A stretch of 64,000 nucleotides of DNA from Linum tenue. Its lineage: Eukaryota; Streptophyta; Magnoliopsida; Malpighiales; Linaceae. The position numbers and the translations under genes were made by a program. The DNA lies in NCBI GenBank assembly GCA_946122785.1, contig CAMGYJ010000008.1, forward strand, positions 12,611,475 to 12,675,474. Reading direction: 5' to 3'. Shown one piece after another: positions 1 to 11,744 of this stretch; the stretch's first letter is position 1; the number at the start of each line of letters is the position of its first letter. The notes beneath the pieces are model-generated. The model did no database searches. It was not told the origin of the DNA and saw only the letters and a list, made by a program, of their open reading frames with translations.

Positions 1-1
1 T

Positions 2-130
2 ACTGGCATGTACGACTACATGGGGCAAATGACTACACAGATGAGCACACTGCAGGTGACCGTGAATGAGATGCGAGATGAGTTTCGATCTTTCAGTGGA
101 AGATACATGCATGTCACCATAAGTCCGTAA
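2..130 (+). CDS. Possible 3' end of a truncated gene, unknown
   Basis: An open frame enters from the left edge and ends at TAA (128-130), giving about 42 residues. They are Met- and Gln-rich and then acidic, with a helical look (motifs QMTTQMSTLQ and EMRDEFRSF). This could be the coiled-coil tail of a gene or of a transposon protein, since such tails are common in plant transposase-associated ORFs. No domain is recognisable and the upstream part lies outside the window. It could also be chance, because 43 codons without a stop is not rare. Confidence 0.25.
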   Translation, partial: TGMYDYMGQMTTQMSTLQVTVNEMRDEFRSFSGRYMHVTISP

Positions 131-1300
131 CATCAGACTACCATAATGCTAGCAACACTAATGAAGAAAATGTGGACGAGGGAGAGAGGGGACAGGAGTA
201 GGAACTCGACGATTTTAGATTGTGTGTTTTTTATTAAGTGTTAAAAACGATTGTGGATTGATATTATGTGGTTTTAGATTTTAGTTATGTGTGAACAATT
301 ATGATTTGTGTTTTATTGTATTTCTTGTTACTTTGTTTAGTTGTTATGTTATGAAATTATGAGTCCTTGTTATCATTATTTATGACTGATTCTGTTGGTT
401 TGAAATATAATTTGTACGAGCAAAAGAACCACCTACATCGCTTCCCAAAGAGGTTGATCATTTGCTATAAAAGGTCAACCGCGTCGTTGAACCTCACAAA
501 ACTGAAAGTGCATATTAGGTCTACCTAATCCTATATAAAGTTGACCTAAAAGTACAAGTTAGTCCAAAAGGTTATTGTTCAAGAATTTAAAAATTAAGGA
601 AGCTTCATATAAAAATAAATAAAATTTAAGAAAGCATTGTATGTCAAATATATCAATTCATTTCAAGGGAGGAAGCAACATGTGAGAGATTTGGCATGGT
701 TGGCTAATTGGATATGTATGCTATGGACTTTGGTCGATCACTCGACTAAAACTTTAGAGAAAATTGAGTCTTGAGTGGGTTTGAGAAATAGACTATGAAG
801 GAATTTTTGTATTTGTTTTAATGGGTATTCATTAGTAGTAACGGGAGTGTCGACTTCGAGTCATTATTGAAGCGGGCTGAAGCTAAGGAAAATGAGAGGA
901 ATTATTCGTATGAAGTTGTGTGATTATAATGAATTCTCTCTATTAGTAATGAGTGTTTGATTTGAATCATGATAATTGGACAAGACTTTATCGACTACTA
1001 TATTTCATAAATTTACCTATATTTCAAAATCGAGCGGGACTACAGCCCTTTTGACTTCAACCTACTTCCGCCATTGGTCTCGCACACAATGTTATTGGGT
1101 TTGATTATCATTAATGTATCGCATGCGCACTATATACATACTTCCATATCTCGTTTCGATTGGATGTTTCCTTGGTTGTCGTTATTATCATCAACTCGTG
1201 GATTTCAACGAAATAAGCTTCTATATAAATAGCTAGCTAGCTTGCATGCATCCAGCTATATGAGATCATAAAAGTAGCAATATCTAGCGTGGGTTCACGA
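131..1300. other. Intergenic, no gene seen
   Basis: AT-rich DNA with frequent stops in all frames. I see no recognisable protein or RNA gene. The last 100 bases are probably the 3' untranslated region of the minus-strand gene at 1301-1699. Confidence 0.5.
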
Positions 1301-1699
1301 TCATGAGGCTTGATCGATGATCACGACTCGGTCCGGGTCGAGCCGCTCCAGCTTGAACCGCTCCTGAACGGCAGAGATGTAAGTAGAAGCTCTGGTGTCT
1401 ATCCTGCAATCCCCAACCACCCCAAAGAACTTGCTGGGACAATGATCAACCTGCTGCTGCCGCCTTGGCAATTTCACTTCTGTCGCCGCCGTGGTAAAAA
1501 ACGACACTGTGTTTTGAGGGAGTTGTACCGCCGATGGAGGAGAAATAGTTGTTGTAGTAGTAGACTGACTGTAGTACTGCATGTTGTTTCTGGGATTAGG
1601 CTGCTGCCTCGGCGCCGGATTCGCCGCCGGTGGTGATTTGTAGAATGGCATCAGTTTGTTCTTCACCAACCCTCTTCTCTTGCGGCCGTTGGTCTCCAT
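1301..1699 (-). CDS. Small basic plant protein of unknown function (132 aa)
   Basis: Single-exon ORF from ATG at 1699 to TGA at 1301-1303. The N-terminus is strongly basic (NGRKRRGLVKNK, a possible nuclear localisation signal). A Pro/Asn/Gln-rich linker with a Thr run follows. The C-terminal 45 residues look conserved: Cys-Pro-Ser-Lys-Phe-Phe-Gly, then a segment with VGDCRIDTRAS and YISAVQERFKLERL, probably a helix. I believe short plant proteins with this layout exist but cannot name the family. Supporting a real gene, a TATA-like box lies 134 bp upstream on the minus strand (1833-1840), the composition is more GC-rich than the flanks, and the frame is much longer than its neighbours. The leader contains a long homopurine A run (T run on plus, about 1744-1767). 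Confidence 0.7.
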   Translation of the reverse strand: METNGRKRRGLVKNKLMPFYKSPPAANPAPRQQPNPRNNMQYYSQSTTTTTISPPSAVQLPQNTVSFFTTAATEVKLPRRQQQVDHCPSKFFGVVGDCRIDTRASTYISAVQERFKLERLDPDRVVIIDQAS

Positions 1700-1832
1700 T
1701 TTGTTTATACCTTATCACTCAACTTCTGTTGGGAAGTACGTTTTCCTTTTTTTTTTTTTTTTTTTTGTTATAAGTTGTGGAGTGTGTGGTTGTTTGTGTT
1801 TTAGGGATGATAGGGCAAGAGGGATGCTGCCC

Positions 1833-1840
1833 TATATATA
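1833..1840 (-). promoter_or_regulatory. TATA-like box of the 1301-1699 gene
   Basis: TATATATA on the minus strand, 134 bp upstream of the ATG at 1699. It is inferred to be a core promoter element from position and sequence only. Confidence 0.4.
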
Positions 1841-1879
1841 CGAGTATATGGCCGACGTCGGAAATATCTAAAAAGCAAG

Positions 1880-3457
1880 CGAGTATAATATCTTGTACTT
1901 CTTTGCTTGTGTGGAGAAGGGAGATCATCTAGATGGTTATAATATATTAATTCCAATGTCTTAAAAGACATTTCTATAATTGGTTTTGTCACATATTTGT
2001 TTATATGTACATAGTTATTTCGGATTCTTGATTTGAGTTGTTTAGAGAAATTTAGAGCCCATCTTATATTAATCTATCATTATGTAGGATCAATATTTAT
2101 TTATGAGTTGACTTGAAACTTGTAACGATTTGAGTGGTCCGTCAAATTCGTCTTAATTCAGCCTAATATGATCAAGCTCCAAAACGGCTGAGGTATGATT
2201 CACAGCATGATTTCAAGTTCAAACACATTAAGTTAATGCATGTCAAAATTCATTTGAAGTTGAAGAAACATGCATCTTATCAAACGAATAGCTAGAACCC
2301 TTTCAATTATAATGTTTGTCGACTTAACATGCAAAAGAACTCTGAACCAAGATTGTCACCGAAGTTATGCTTTTTAAAAGTACGCTTTTTAAAGTTCGTG
2401 AGCATTTTTTACCTTTATTTCCATGCATACGCAATATTAATTAAATCATGTAGGCATGAAATTTGTTAATGGGACTCCTCTCCATATTAATTGGGCCCTT
2501 TTACAATAATGGACCCTACGTACAAAGAGTTTAATTTAAAGAGATAATTAAATGAGGGATAAATAACGTGGTTAAGTATACAAAATTAGCAGCACTTTAT
2601 CACGCACTTTGGTTTATTTATTAATGGCCAACTTCAAATTGTGTTCTCACTAGTTAAGTAGCCTTGGATGGCGATTTGAAAATCGAACCTAACTCATGGT
2701 TTGTCTAGATACCCACCACTACCCGTCGGAAAGAGTGGATATATAAGAATGTTGCACTTTTTCATCATAAAATGCTCTCTTTTTGTGCCACTTGGTTGGG
2801 TCATGTAACTTACATGTTTTGTCCAAAACTTGTAATACATTTACTTTAAAAAATCATATTTTGCTACCAACGAAATAGTGTACTTGTGATTGGGGCTGCT
2901 AGGTGGTTTTACCCAATAATTCAAGCAGACATAAACATTGAATACGTGCACAAATGAATTTTATACAATCTTTTTCTATATGCTTCTCTTATCAAATAAA
3001 CAGAGTATGAATTTGAAGCTTCACGCAGTAAAAATACTCAATAATTCAATCGGTTAGAAACTTAGAATATGTGTAGAAATTAATTTTATACGATCTTGCT
3101 TGCTTTATATACTTCTCGTATCGAAATCAATCGAGCATGACTTCACACGGTAAAAACTTGAGATGTTACATTCAAAATAAATATTATATCGATCGTTGAT
3201 TGTGCATGTACACATAGGTTAAAATATACCAAACTAAATCATGATGACAAATTATCAAAGTACAAAGCAAAATTAATACTTCTACAAAGTACAAACAGTA
3301 TTCTTCAAGAAGACGCTAACGAGAGAGATTCTAACCAAATTATCCTCGACATCATTGCAAATGCATGCAGTAAATTGGACAAAATATTCTACCTGTACGT
3401 CTAGTCCTATTCGAAACCACCACAAGGTGTATTGTTTGTTTGTTTCTCTTTATTCCC
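1880..3457. other. Intergenic, no gene seen
   Basis: AT-rich, with only short stop-bounded frames. No repeats with clear ends were found. Confidence 0.5.
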
Positions 3458-3466
3458 TTTCAATTC

Positions 3467-3789
3467 GGGTAAATGCCACATTTGGTCACTGAGATTACTA
3501 AATCGTGTTATATTTAGTCACTAGAAAAAATTAATATCAATTTTGATCACTCGAATTACTAAAACAGGTCACCTTTAGTCACTCTCCCGTTAGTCTCCAT
3601 CCAACTCAGGTCACACGAATTACTTTTTTTTATTTTATTAATGTCACTCGAATTACTGAAACATGTCACATTTAGTCACTCTCCCGTTAGTTTCCGTACA
3701 ACTCCAACGGGAGAATGACTAAATGTGACAAGTTTCAATAATTCAAGTGACTAAAATTGATATTAATGACCAAATGTGGCATTTATCCC
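3467..3789. mobile_element. Mutator-type MITE with 9-bp target duplication
   Basis: A 323-bp non-coding element. It starts GGGTAAATGCCACATTTGG and ends with the near-perfect inverse (CCAAATGTGGCATTTATCCC), differing by one inserted base. It is flanked by a perfect 9-bp direct repeat, TTTCAATTC, at 3458-3466 and 3790-3798. A 9-bp duplication with longer terminal inverted repeats is the signature of Mutator-like elements. Inside, a segment of about 55 bp ending in ACTCTCCCGTTAG occurs twice as a direct repeat (near 3547 and 3652) and once inverted near 3700. It has no coding capacity and would need a transposase supplied in trans. Confidence 0.85.
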
Positions 3790-3798
3790 TTTCAATTC

Positions 3799-6419
3799 CT
3801 ATACCATTCCCCTGAATTATTGTCCCTCCTCTTTTTTTATACCCTTCATTTTCTACATATTCTATCTACATTGATCCCTCTTGCTGGTGTGAGCATATCC
3901 TTCGAGCTACTTCCATTTTCTCCACATAATCTTACTAATATGTTGAAAAATGTTTTTCTTATTTGATTTCATTAGTTTATTATCATTAGTTTATTTCACC
4001 TCTTCTCACAAGAAAACGTTTTGAATTTAGTTACTCTAGTATAATGGTTGACCACCAACCTCTAGTTTACCAATCTAACCAGAAGTAATGGTATTAATCT
4101 AGAATATCACATCTAATATAGATGTCACATCACATTAAATAATCACCTATCCACAAAAATTCTACAATCAAAGAATCAGATTATCATCAGAGATATATAT
4201 GTGGCATCATTTTAGATTTGTACATTTTGTATATGGTATAAGACCATTCCACTTCCAACTAATAAACAAAAGCATACATTCAATTTTCCTCTTTTGAAGT
4301 CCAGATCCACTTCATATTGGTTAAGCTTGACCATTTAGGTGGCTAGCTAAGATCCTTTCTTTAAAGGAAGTTATTTGTTATTGTCTACCAAAGACAAACG
4401 GGAAGAGAATTCTTTATCCTTGGAAAAATTCTACTGACCCCATTTGGGTACGCATCAACCACAAAGCCTATCTCCAATTTTTTGCCAAAGCTACTTTTTG
4501 TTGTTAACTTGTTATCGCAGGGAATCTTGTTGCACAAGACACCAATATACGACTCTTTTCCCATTGGGATGATGGATTGGGGGAAAAAAACAAGAAGGAA
4601 GAGAGAGTACAAAAGGCAAAAAGGTTGAAGATTTGAATTCCACATTCCAAATCACCAATGCCTTTAGGTAGCTCTTTATCTTTGCATGGTTGCCTCACTC
4701 CTACAATCACGTTACCTAATTATGTGAATGGTGAAAGTTTTCATTTGAAACCGAATTTCATTCAAGGGAGTGTGTTTATTTTATGTCTTGAATGTTGAAT
4801 CACTTTTATGCCATATCGACATAATCAGTATTGTTAACTTGAAGTACACCATGATGATGTGAGTTCAAATATACTAGTTTTGAGCTATTTGACAGATTCA
4901 CTTTAGAAACATGAATCTTCAGTCATCTGCATATTAGTTGCTGAATTTCTAAATACAGAGATGTCTGTAGAGAAGAGGAATAAGATATAAAAGCATACCA
5001 AGTTAACAACAACTCTTTAGATAAGCTCACCATAGAAATATGATTGTACATATAATAGAAGAACAATGATATAGAAGAGACAGTCTCTTGTTCTTTCATT
5101 CTTTGTATAGGAGGCTCTTCTTCAAGGAGGCCTCAGGTGAGCTCGAGTAGGTGAGCTCTATGTTCTGATGTAGATGGTACACAAGAACAAATTTTGTGTG
5201 TGATGTCGAACAGATGGCTATTCAGGCTCTCGTATGTTGATATGTCTATATGTTTATGACATTAGTGGAGATTCGATTACTAGCTATTAACATACCAGCT
5301 TTATACTGTGTGCCTCATTGTCAATGATATATAGAGTGGTTAGTAGCAGTATATTTCAACATACCAGTTTTCTGTTGTTATGTCATGACATATGTCGATA
5401 GTTAGCCAGAAGCAATAGTGAGTCTCAACTGCAAGAAGAAAACTTGCAATGTCTAGTTAGCCCTCTCGGGATTCTAGTTAAGCCACTATTAAATAGTTCA
5501 TGTTCGAAACTTTATAAATTAGTTGAGATAGCATATACTTAGTTCGTTGAATTTTGGTCTCACTTTTTCCTTGTAAATTGTAATGCTCAATCATTAGGTA
5601 TATTCATTCTGATGCTCCAGCCAGAAATTAATGAATTATACTCTTTTGTTCGGTTAAGAAATAAAAGTTGTGTTGAGTTTCAAGTTGAACTTCGATTCAT
5701 GCGTTGGCGCTCTTCAAAAGTGAAATATACTCCAAACTACTTCAAGCTCAACTTGTAGGCTTGTTCTGCATTTTTTCTTAGGCTTATTTGTTGGCTCTCC
5801 TCCAACCCCTTTTGAGTAATTTTATCAACTGGTTTAGCGTGAGGGATTATGAGTATGAACCTCTTCTTGACGTGCATTTAAATGACGAAGATTGATTAGA
5901 ATTTGATTCTATGAGGAACTTATTATATATGTTAGTCTACTTGCTTAAAGGTTAGTTGAAAATTACTTTTCGAGTTAACCCACTATCCGCCACCCACCCT
6001 AATCCGCCATTGCCCACTACTAGGTTTATTCTTTGTGAATATGGATATGATCAGTTGAGTTATTAAAACCAACTAGTTCTTGACACTCTCTTCGACTCTC
6101 TAACCTCATTTTTTTTTACTATGAAAAATGTTGTCTCCACGGTAACTATCTTTAATAATTTTGAAGATTTTATAAAGATTAAGGGTGCACTTTTTCCCCA
6201 TATACTTAATAATTTACCCATTGGGATGATAGGCTGATACATAAAAAAATAAGTACATGGTATCAAATTACATAATAATTAATTGGTAAAAATGAAAACA
6301 AAAGCTAGTTGTAAGTATAACTAATAAATATTATGTTTATATAATGATTTAAAGAACATATGTCTATTGAGTGATTAATTATAAAAAAAGAGTGTATTGA
6401 TAATAATAATAATCATCAA
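3799..6419. other. Intergenic DNA 3' of the WRKY gene
   Basis: AT-rich, with no recognisable gene. Bases 6050-6083 resemble the 3' end of the TRIM LTR at 48347-48423 (the GAGTTATT to TTCTTGACA part), suggesting a decayed relic. The part next to 6420 is the likely 3' untranslated region of the WRKY gene. Confidence 0.4.
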
Positions 6420-8970
6420 TTAAAAGGGAGTGTAGATTTGCATCTGGTTCAAGATGTGCTCAAAGTTATCACTAGGCCTCTCAATAGGGTGGGTGTGAGC
6501 GCCTTCATAAGTTGTGACCACTACTCCTTCATCTTTGGTCAACCTTTGAACTTGTTTCTTCACATTGCAGCCTTGGTACGTGCACCTGTAATAGCTCCTG
6601 CACCCACATTTATTCATTATATGTTATATGTCAATTGAGAACTTGATCATGTTATGCGATCATATACACACAGTCACACACATGCTACCTAGCTAGCTAG
6701 TCTACTTTGTCAATGATTTTGAATTATATCAAGCATTTTTCTCGTGATTATAATGTGTTTATCGTAGTGGAGACAGATACTTGACACCATATAAGTACAA
6801 TAATATATGAAGTGTGCTTCAATTGGCTCAGATTAATATGGAATTCGCAAACTCGATCACTTTGTATCAGTGGCTTAGAAATACATTTGTAAAGAATTTA
6901 AAAAAATAGATCGAGTAGCTATTGAGTCTTTGGTTCCCCTTTCCAACCATTGTTCAAATCCATTGGGCTCAATTTTTCAGCCCATTCACTCTCCATTGCT
7001 TTTGTATTATAGGCACAAAGCATATTTAATTGCTTGAAGACTTGAAAATCAACTTTAGATATCTAATATTTATCTTGTGTCACCAATAACTAATTTATTG
7101 TACATAATTAATCATCACCACTTAACATTCGAATTATCGGGATTCAAATATAAATCTTTTATTGAAGATAATCAAATCAATACCCGATTTTTAACAATAA
7201 CTCACTTAATAATCTTGTTGGAACGTTTTACTTTGTTAGAACTCATATGTAGCTTAATTGTATGTAGCTTAAGCACTCACATATCAAAATGATCAATGCA
7301 TGTAAGTAGCCAATTTGCTGTCTTTCTACAAAAGTAGGCTGGGAGGGAATCTTTATGTACTTTATATATGGGCTCATGTTTTTCATGATCCAAAACTCGA
7401 ATTGCTTATTAATATATGATGATCACTACTCACAAGGCAAACAGAACTTCCAAAACCCACCCACCGATGGAGACTAATCACCCTCGACTGTCACTAATGA
7501 TACTTAATAAATCATTAATTCCCATGTGAATTCTAGATCTTATACCCATGTTGATTAGTTTAGTTTAATTCCCCATCAACTTAACTTAATTCTCTAAATA
7601 CAAAGTATCTAGCTATCCGCCCGCCAAATCTCTTGGGTTACTATTAATTATCTGCTTGATAATATTTTACTATTACTAACCATTTGATACACTTACTACT
7701 TCTAGCTAATTAATAGTGATCACAAATAGAGCAAGTGTTCAATAAGATATTCAAGATATGAGAAAGAACAGATCTCTAAGTCTAACTAAGTGGCGTAGGA
7801 AGAGTTTGTCTTCATTTGTTCTGCACCAACGACTATAATCTCACTCAACAGTTGCATTGAACATTGACGCGCGAGTTGATCTGATTAAGTTGCTACTCAC
7901 GAGAAGAATTTATATATATTCATGAATATTTTTTTATCGAATGAAGAGTCAGGAAAATCAACATATAGATCAACTAAAAGTTTCTCATTTCATGAATATG
8001 AATGAAAAGAGCTAATTTGAATCGTGTTAATTATAAGAGAAGAAGGTAAGATCTTACTGATTAGGCGACTACTATGCTTTCTAAATCTTTTACGAATTTT
8101 ACATATAATTTTACCTATACTCCAATAGTGATGAGGGCTATAAAGTATAACCTCTCCTGGTTTCAACCTAACTTTGTTACTGCTCATTGAATACAGTTGC
8201 TTATCACAAGAAATTAACTATTTTTCTTATTGTTATGTGTAAGATTTGATCGAGTCGTTCAAATAAAATCATGTTTGATATTTAATATCGTTTAAACCAA
8301 TTAACGTTGAATAGTCCTCCTCGACATGAATAACTTCCCCATTGATGTGATTTCATCAAGTCATAGATTGAATAATATCGGCTAAATTGCATTGAATTAT
8401 ATTGGTTTTATCGAAGAATTTCTCCGTTGATAATCTTATCAAGTTCAGAATAAATTATAGCTACCTAGCTATAGATCAGTACTATGTTATAAATGAAAGC
8501 CATGGATCGAGAGGTAAAAAGTTACAAAGGAATTAAAACTAGTACCTTGGGAACTTGTTGTTCTTGACAGCTTTTTGGCCATACTTTCTCCATCGATAGC
8601 CATCGTCAAGGATATCAACCTGGCTCCTCGTCTGGAAAGCATATCTAGGCTTCTTCAACTTCTTCTCTCCCTTCTTCTTCCCTCCTTCGACTCCTCCTCC
8701 TCCTCCTTGATATGCTACAGTAACAACCTGCTCCTCATCATGATCATCGTTATTAGTACTGATCTGATGTTGATGATGGTAATCATGATCTGCTGCGCTC
8801 GACCCCATCATCATCATCGATGGACCGTCATTCATTGATGAGGATGATGGTGGTGACGACGATGATGATAAGAAGTTGATACTATTGTGATGATGATGAT
8901 CATCGTAGTACTGATGATGGGCTGAGGAAGAAGAAGAGGAGGAAGGGAACAGCATCTGGAACTTCTCCAT
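6420..8970 (-). CDS. WRKY75: WRKY transcription factor, group IIc, WRKY75-like
   Basis: Two coding exons, 8970-8546 and 6597-6420, encode 200 residues. The donor is AG|GTACT and the acceptor TGCAG|G. The intron (1,948 bp) splits the Arg codon of the FPR-SYYRC junction, the usual intron site in this family. The N-terminus is low complexity (Ser, His and Met runs). Basic [19 protein letters not shown] leads into the DNA-binding domain with WRKYGQK at 127-133. The zinc ligands are Cys147, Cys152, His176 and His178 (C-X4-C-X23-H-X-H). The C-terminal [15 protein letters not shown] is typical of the WRKY75/24/43/45/56 subgroup. Members bind W-boxes in the nucleus; WRKY75 is known for phosphate-starvation, root and senescence roles. 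Assignment to WRKY75 rather than a close paralogue is by tail and domain similarity only. Confidence 0.92.
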
Positions 8971-9052
8971 GTGGGGGGAAGAAATTAAAGCTGTTTGGGA
9001 GCTGAGAAAATGAAAGTAGAAGTGGGAAAATGAAGAGATGTGCGTGTGTAAA

Positions 9053-9060
9053 TATATATA
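9053..9060 (-). promoter_or_regulatory. TATA box of the WRKY gene
   Basis: TATATATA on the minus strand about 85 bp upstream of the ATG at 8970. A TTGACC W-box core lies further upstream near 9248. WRKY genes are often regulated through W-boxes, but a single core is weak evidence. Confidence 0.5.
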
Positions 9061-9064
9061 GTGG

Positions 9065-9707
9065 TGGGGGGATGGAAGATGTCGTAATTAGCGGCTGGCA
9101 ACTGAGGAATATTACATTTTCCTAATCAAATAGTCTTGTGATAATGGAAAATTGGCTTGTTGCCTTCATCAGCGGATTGATTTCTTGGATCCTAAGAGAG
9201 AGAGAGAGACGTGGAAGGATAAAAAGAGGCGGCTTCATGATTATGAATTTGACCGTGGCTTGGGTTAAAAGAATATGGGCCAAAAAAATGAAAATGACTA
9301 GTCCGTTGATTAGCCTCATTGGAGAAGATTAATCTGCCTAATTAAGATTAGTGTAATTAATCAGTAATATGGACTACAAGTCAATAGCACATGCATGCCT
9401 GATTGTTGTTATCTTCTTCCTAAAGATTAATAGAATGTCACGACATTTATCTAATTGAGTATCCATCACATTACCACATATTTGAATCACCCTATATTTT
9501 GTTCCTCTATACAAATATAGAGCAGAAAGCATTACTAGTAGCAACACAAAACCGGCTGAATACTATTGCCTTAACATTTCAATTCCAACTCGTCTACTAA
9601 TATATACGGTTCATCAATTATCCTTCATAATTAGATATGACCAACTCAATCTGAACGAGTAAAAGAAGAAAAACTCTTACGATGTATTTGAGAACCACTA
9701 ATTTATT
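9065..9707. other. Upstream region of the WRKY gene
   Basis: Contains a short GA-repeat tract (about 9195-9207), otherwise AT-rich DNA. No gene seen. Confidence 0.4.
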
Positions 9708-9716
9708 TAAAAATTA

Positions 9717-9978
9717 GGTTAAATACACTTGTATATCCAAAACTTTCATGGTTGTGCCCAATAATATCCAAATTTCTCGAAATACCACTTATATCCAATT
9801 CCTTCACATTCTTTAACGGTGTTTTTGGATATACAAGTGTATTTAACCAAAAATATATTGGGAAATGGATAGATTTGGCAAAGAACAATTTTAAAACATG
9901 GATATAAGTGGTATTTCGGGAAATTTGGATATTATTGGCACAACCGTGAAAGTTTTGGATATACAAGTGTATTTAACC
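9717..9978. mobile_element. Mutator-type MITE with 9-bp target duplication
   Basis: A 262-bp hairpin-like element. The left end GGTTAAATACACTTGTATAT is matched by an inverse right end, and the inverted repeats extend about 80 bp with few differences. The perfect 9-bp direct repeat TAAAAATTA flanks it (9708-9716 and 9979-9987). A third copy of the terminal motif (ATACAAGTGTATTTAACC) lies internally near 9832-9849. The ends resemble those of the elements at 3467 and 46947 (GGGTAAAT type), suggesting related Mutator families. Confidence 0.85.
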
Positions 9979-9987
9979 TAAAAATTA

Positions 9988-11449
9988 CTTTCCGTTTGAA
10001 CTTCATAAATTATCATAAAAGAAAAACTAATCTTAGCTTAAATCAAGCCAGGACTAGCAACAGTGACCGTTATATATAGCTGGTCCTGTTTTAATTAACA
10101 TAAGATTAGTCTCATGTATCATTTTCATATAGTCCATGTAAACTCACGTGCATGATTAATGTCTCTCTAATTCTATTATATTATATGCTATTTTCCTCCC
10201 ATTCCTTACTACCTACTATTTTGTTTGACCAATTTGGATTTAACTGATTGCTATTTATTCTTTCTCAATGGCATCATATAAAGCTTTTCCCTTTAATACT
10301 GTGTTATTTTTGGTCTCCACATTTGGATTGGTAGTGTACTATCTATTAGTAGTGCATGTCTGCGTCTGCATGACCATTGACCACCCAGCCGCTCGACGTT
10401 ACTTCCTTGAAGCTACATTCATATTCCACCTCGTGGTGCATGTATCTACCCTCTTGTTTACTTTTGTTTCCCCCCTTATTACGAATCAACAATGTCTCGA
10501 CAGATCAATTAAATAATTAGGTTGGTGATAACAAATCGATGCATCGATTCAACTATCAGATCATTCTCATCAACACAATTAACAGTTAGCTCGTCTTTAG
10601 TCTCATTCACAAAAAATTATTGTTTATATATGGGTTTAATTTTTTTTTTTTAATTTGTGAGAGTATATCTCTTTTATTTAGCTAGGTTATTCCATATTTT
10701 GTTTCATTAGGGTTTTCTCTTTGTTTCATATCTATATCAGGTGTAATCTATGAGAAATTGATTTCAATAATGTACACCAGTCGATTTATTTTACACTTTT
10801 TAAGGATTTTTCAAATGAAAAATTGAAAATTATAATGCAAATCTCACCGAAAAAATAAAATAAAACAATAATGCAATTAAGTAAGGAAAACTAATACATT
10901 TCTACGAAGAGTTACCAGAACTTAAGATGTTGAACTATTGGATTCCCATATTTGCCAAAGTATATTGTTGGACTAGCAACAAATTTACTGATTAATTCTT
11001 GCTTTGGACGTGACTTTGTCTCGCTAAACAACATGTAAAATAAATAGTTGAAATCAATATCACACAAGATAAAGATATGGCAAACATGAAATTAAGTATA
11101 TTGTTTATAGTCTGATCTTCATATATATTTCCTTCATGTAAGGAAATATTGAGGCTGCTGCTTCCAAACGGGCGGATTTCGGTATAGATGGTCATGGATG
11201 GAATGTCTGTAGAAAAGGGTCAATAGTAATATTAGGCGCCCGCCGCTGGCTGGCCGCAGCCCCTGTTTCGTCCGTCCTGAGTTTGACTATATATAGCTAG
11301 CTAAAATGGCAGTACTCTTTCAAACACCTGTTGAAACTTCTTACGTGCACTTCAATCCACCACTAATCCACTATGCCTAACTGATGTTCAAACAGGTGGC
11401 TACTTCCCAGGCCAGATCGAGGACACTCTGCTTTACATGTTTTTCATTT
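9988..11449. other. Intergenic, no gene seen
   Basis: An open frame at 10268-10516 (82 codons, hydrophobic) has no family features and is probably chance. The rest is AT-rich apart from a short GC-rich patch near 11235-11270. Confidence 0.4.
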
Positions 11450-11454
11450 TACTT

Positions 11455-11739
11455 TGTTGAAAACGCGTTGCTACGAATCGGGAAATCGCCGGTCGGAATT
11501 CATAAAACAAGAATACGAAAGTGAGAATCGAAAAACACAGACACACGATTTACGTGGTTCACTAACACAATGTATGTTAGCTAGTCCACGAACGAGAGAC
11601 AGTTAGTTTCACTATATCGATGAAATTACAGATTACAGAAAAGGAGTATGAAAAGTATTTATAGTACTTCCATGTGGGTCTAAACTTAATCGAGTCGTAA
11701 CTGCTGATGTATAGATATCTGATTCAAGTCACATCAACA
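11455..11739 (+). mobile_element. Solo LTR of an LTR retrotransposon
   Basis: A 285-bp segment starts TGTTGAAAACGCG and ends CATCAACA (TG...CA with inverted TGTTGA/TCAACA). It is flanked by the perfect 5-bp repeat TACTT (11450-11454 and 11740-11744). It contains the ACGTGGTTCAC block often seen in plant LTRs. No internal retrotransposon region adjoins it, so it is a solo LTR left by LTR-LTR recombination. A diverged relative lies in the opposite orientation at about 20607-20905. Orientation is taken from the TG start and is uncertain. Confidence 0.8.
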
Positions 11740-11744
11740 TACTT

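Noticed and set aside
10268..10516. 82-codon hydrophobic frame
   Set aside because: No promoter, no family features, AT-rich chance composition.
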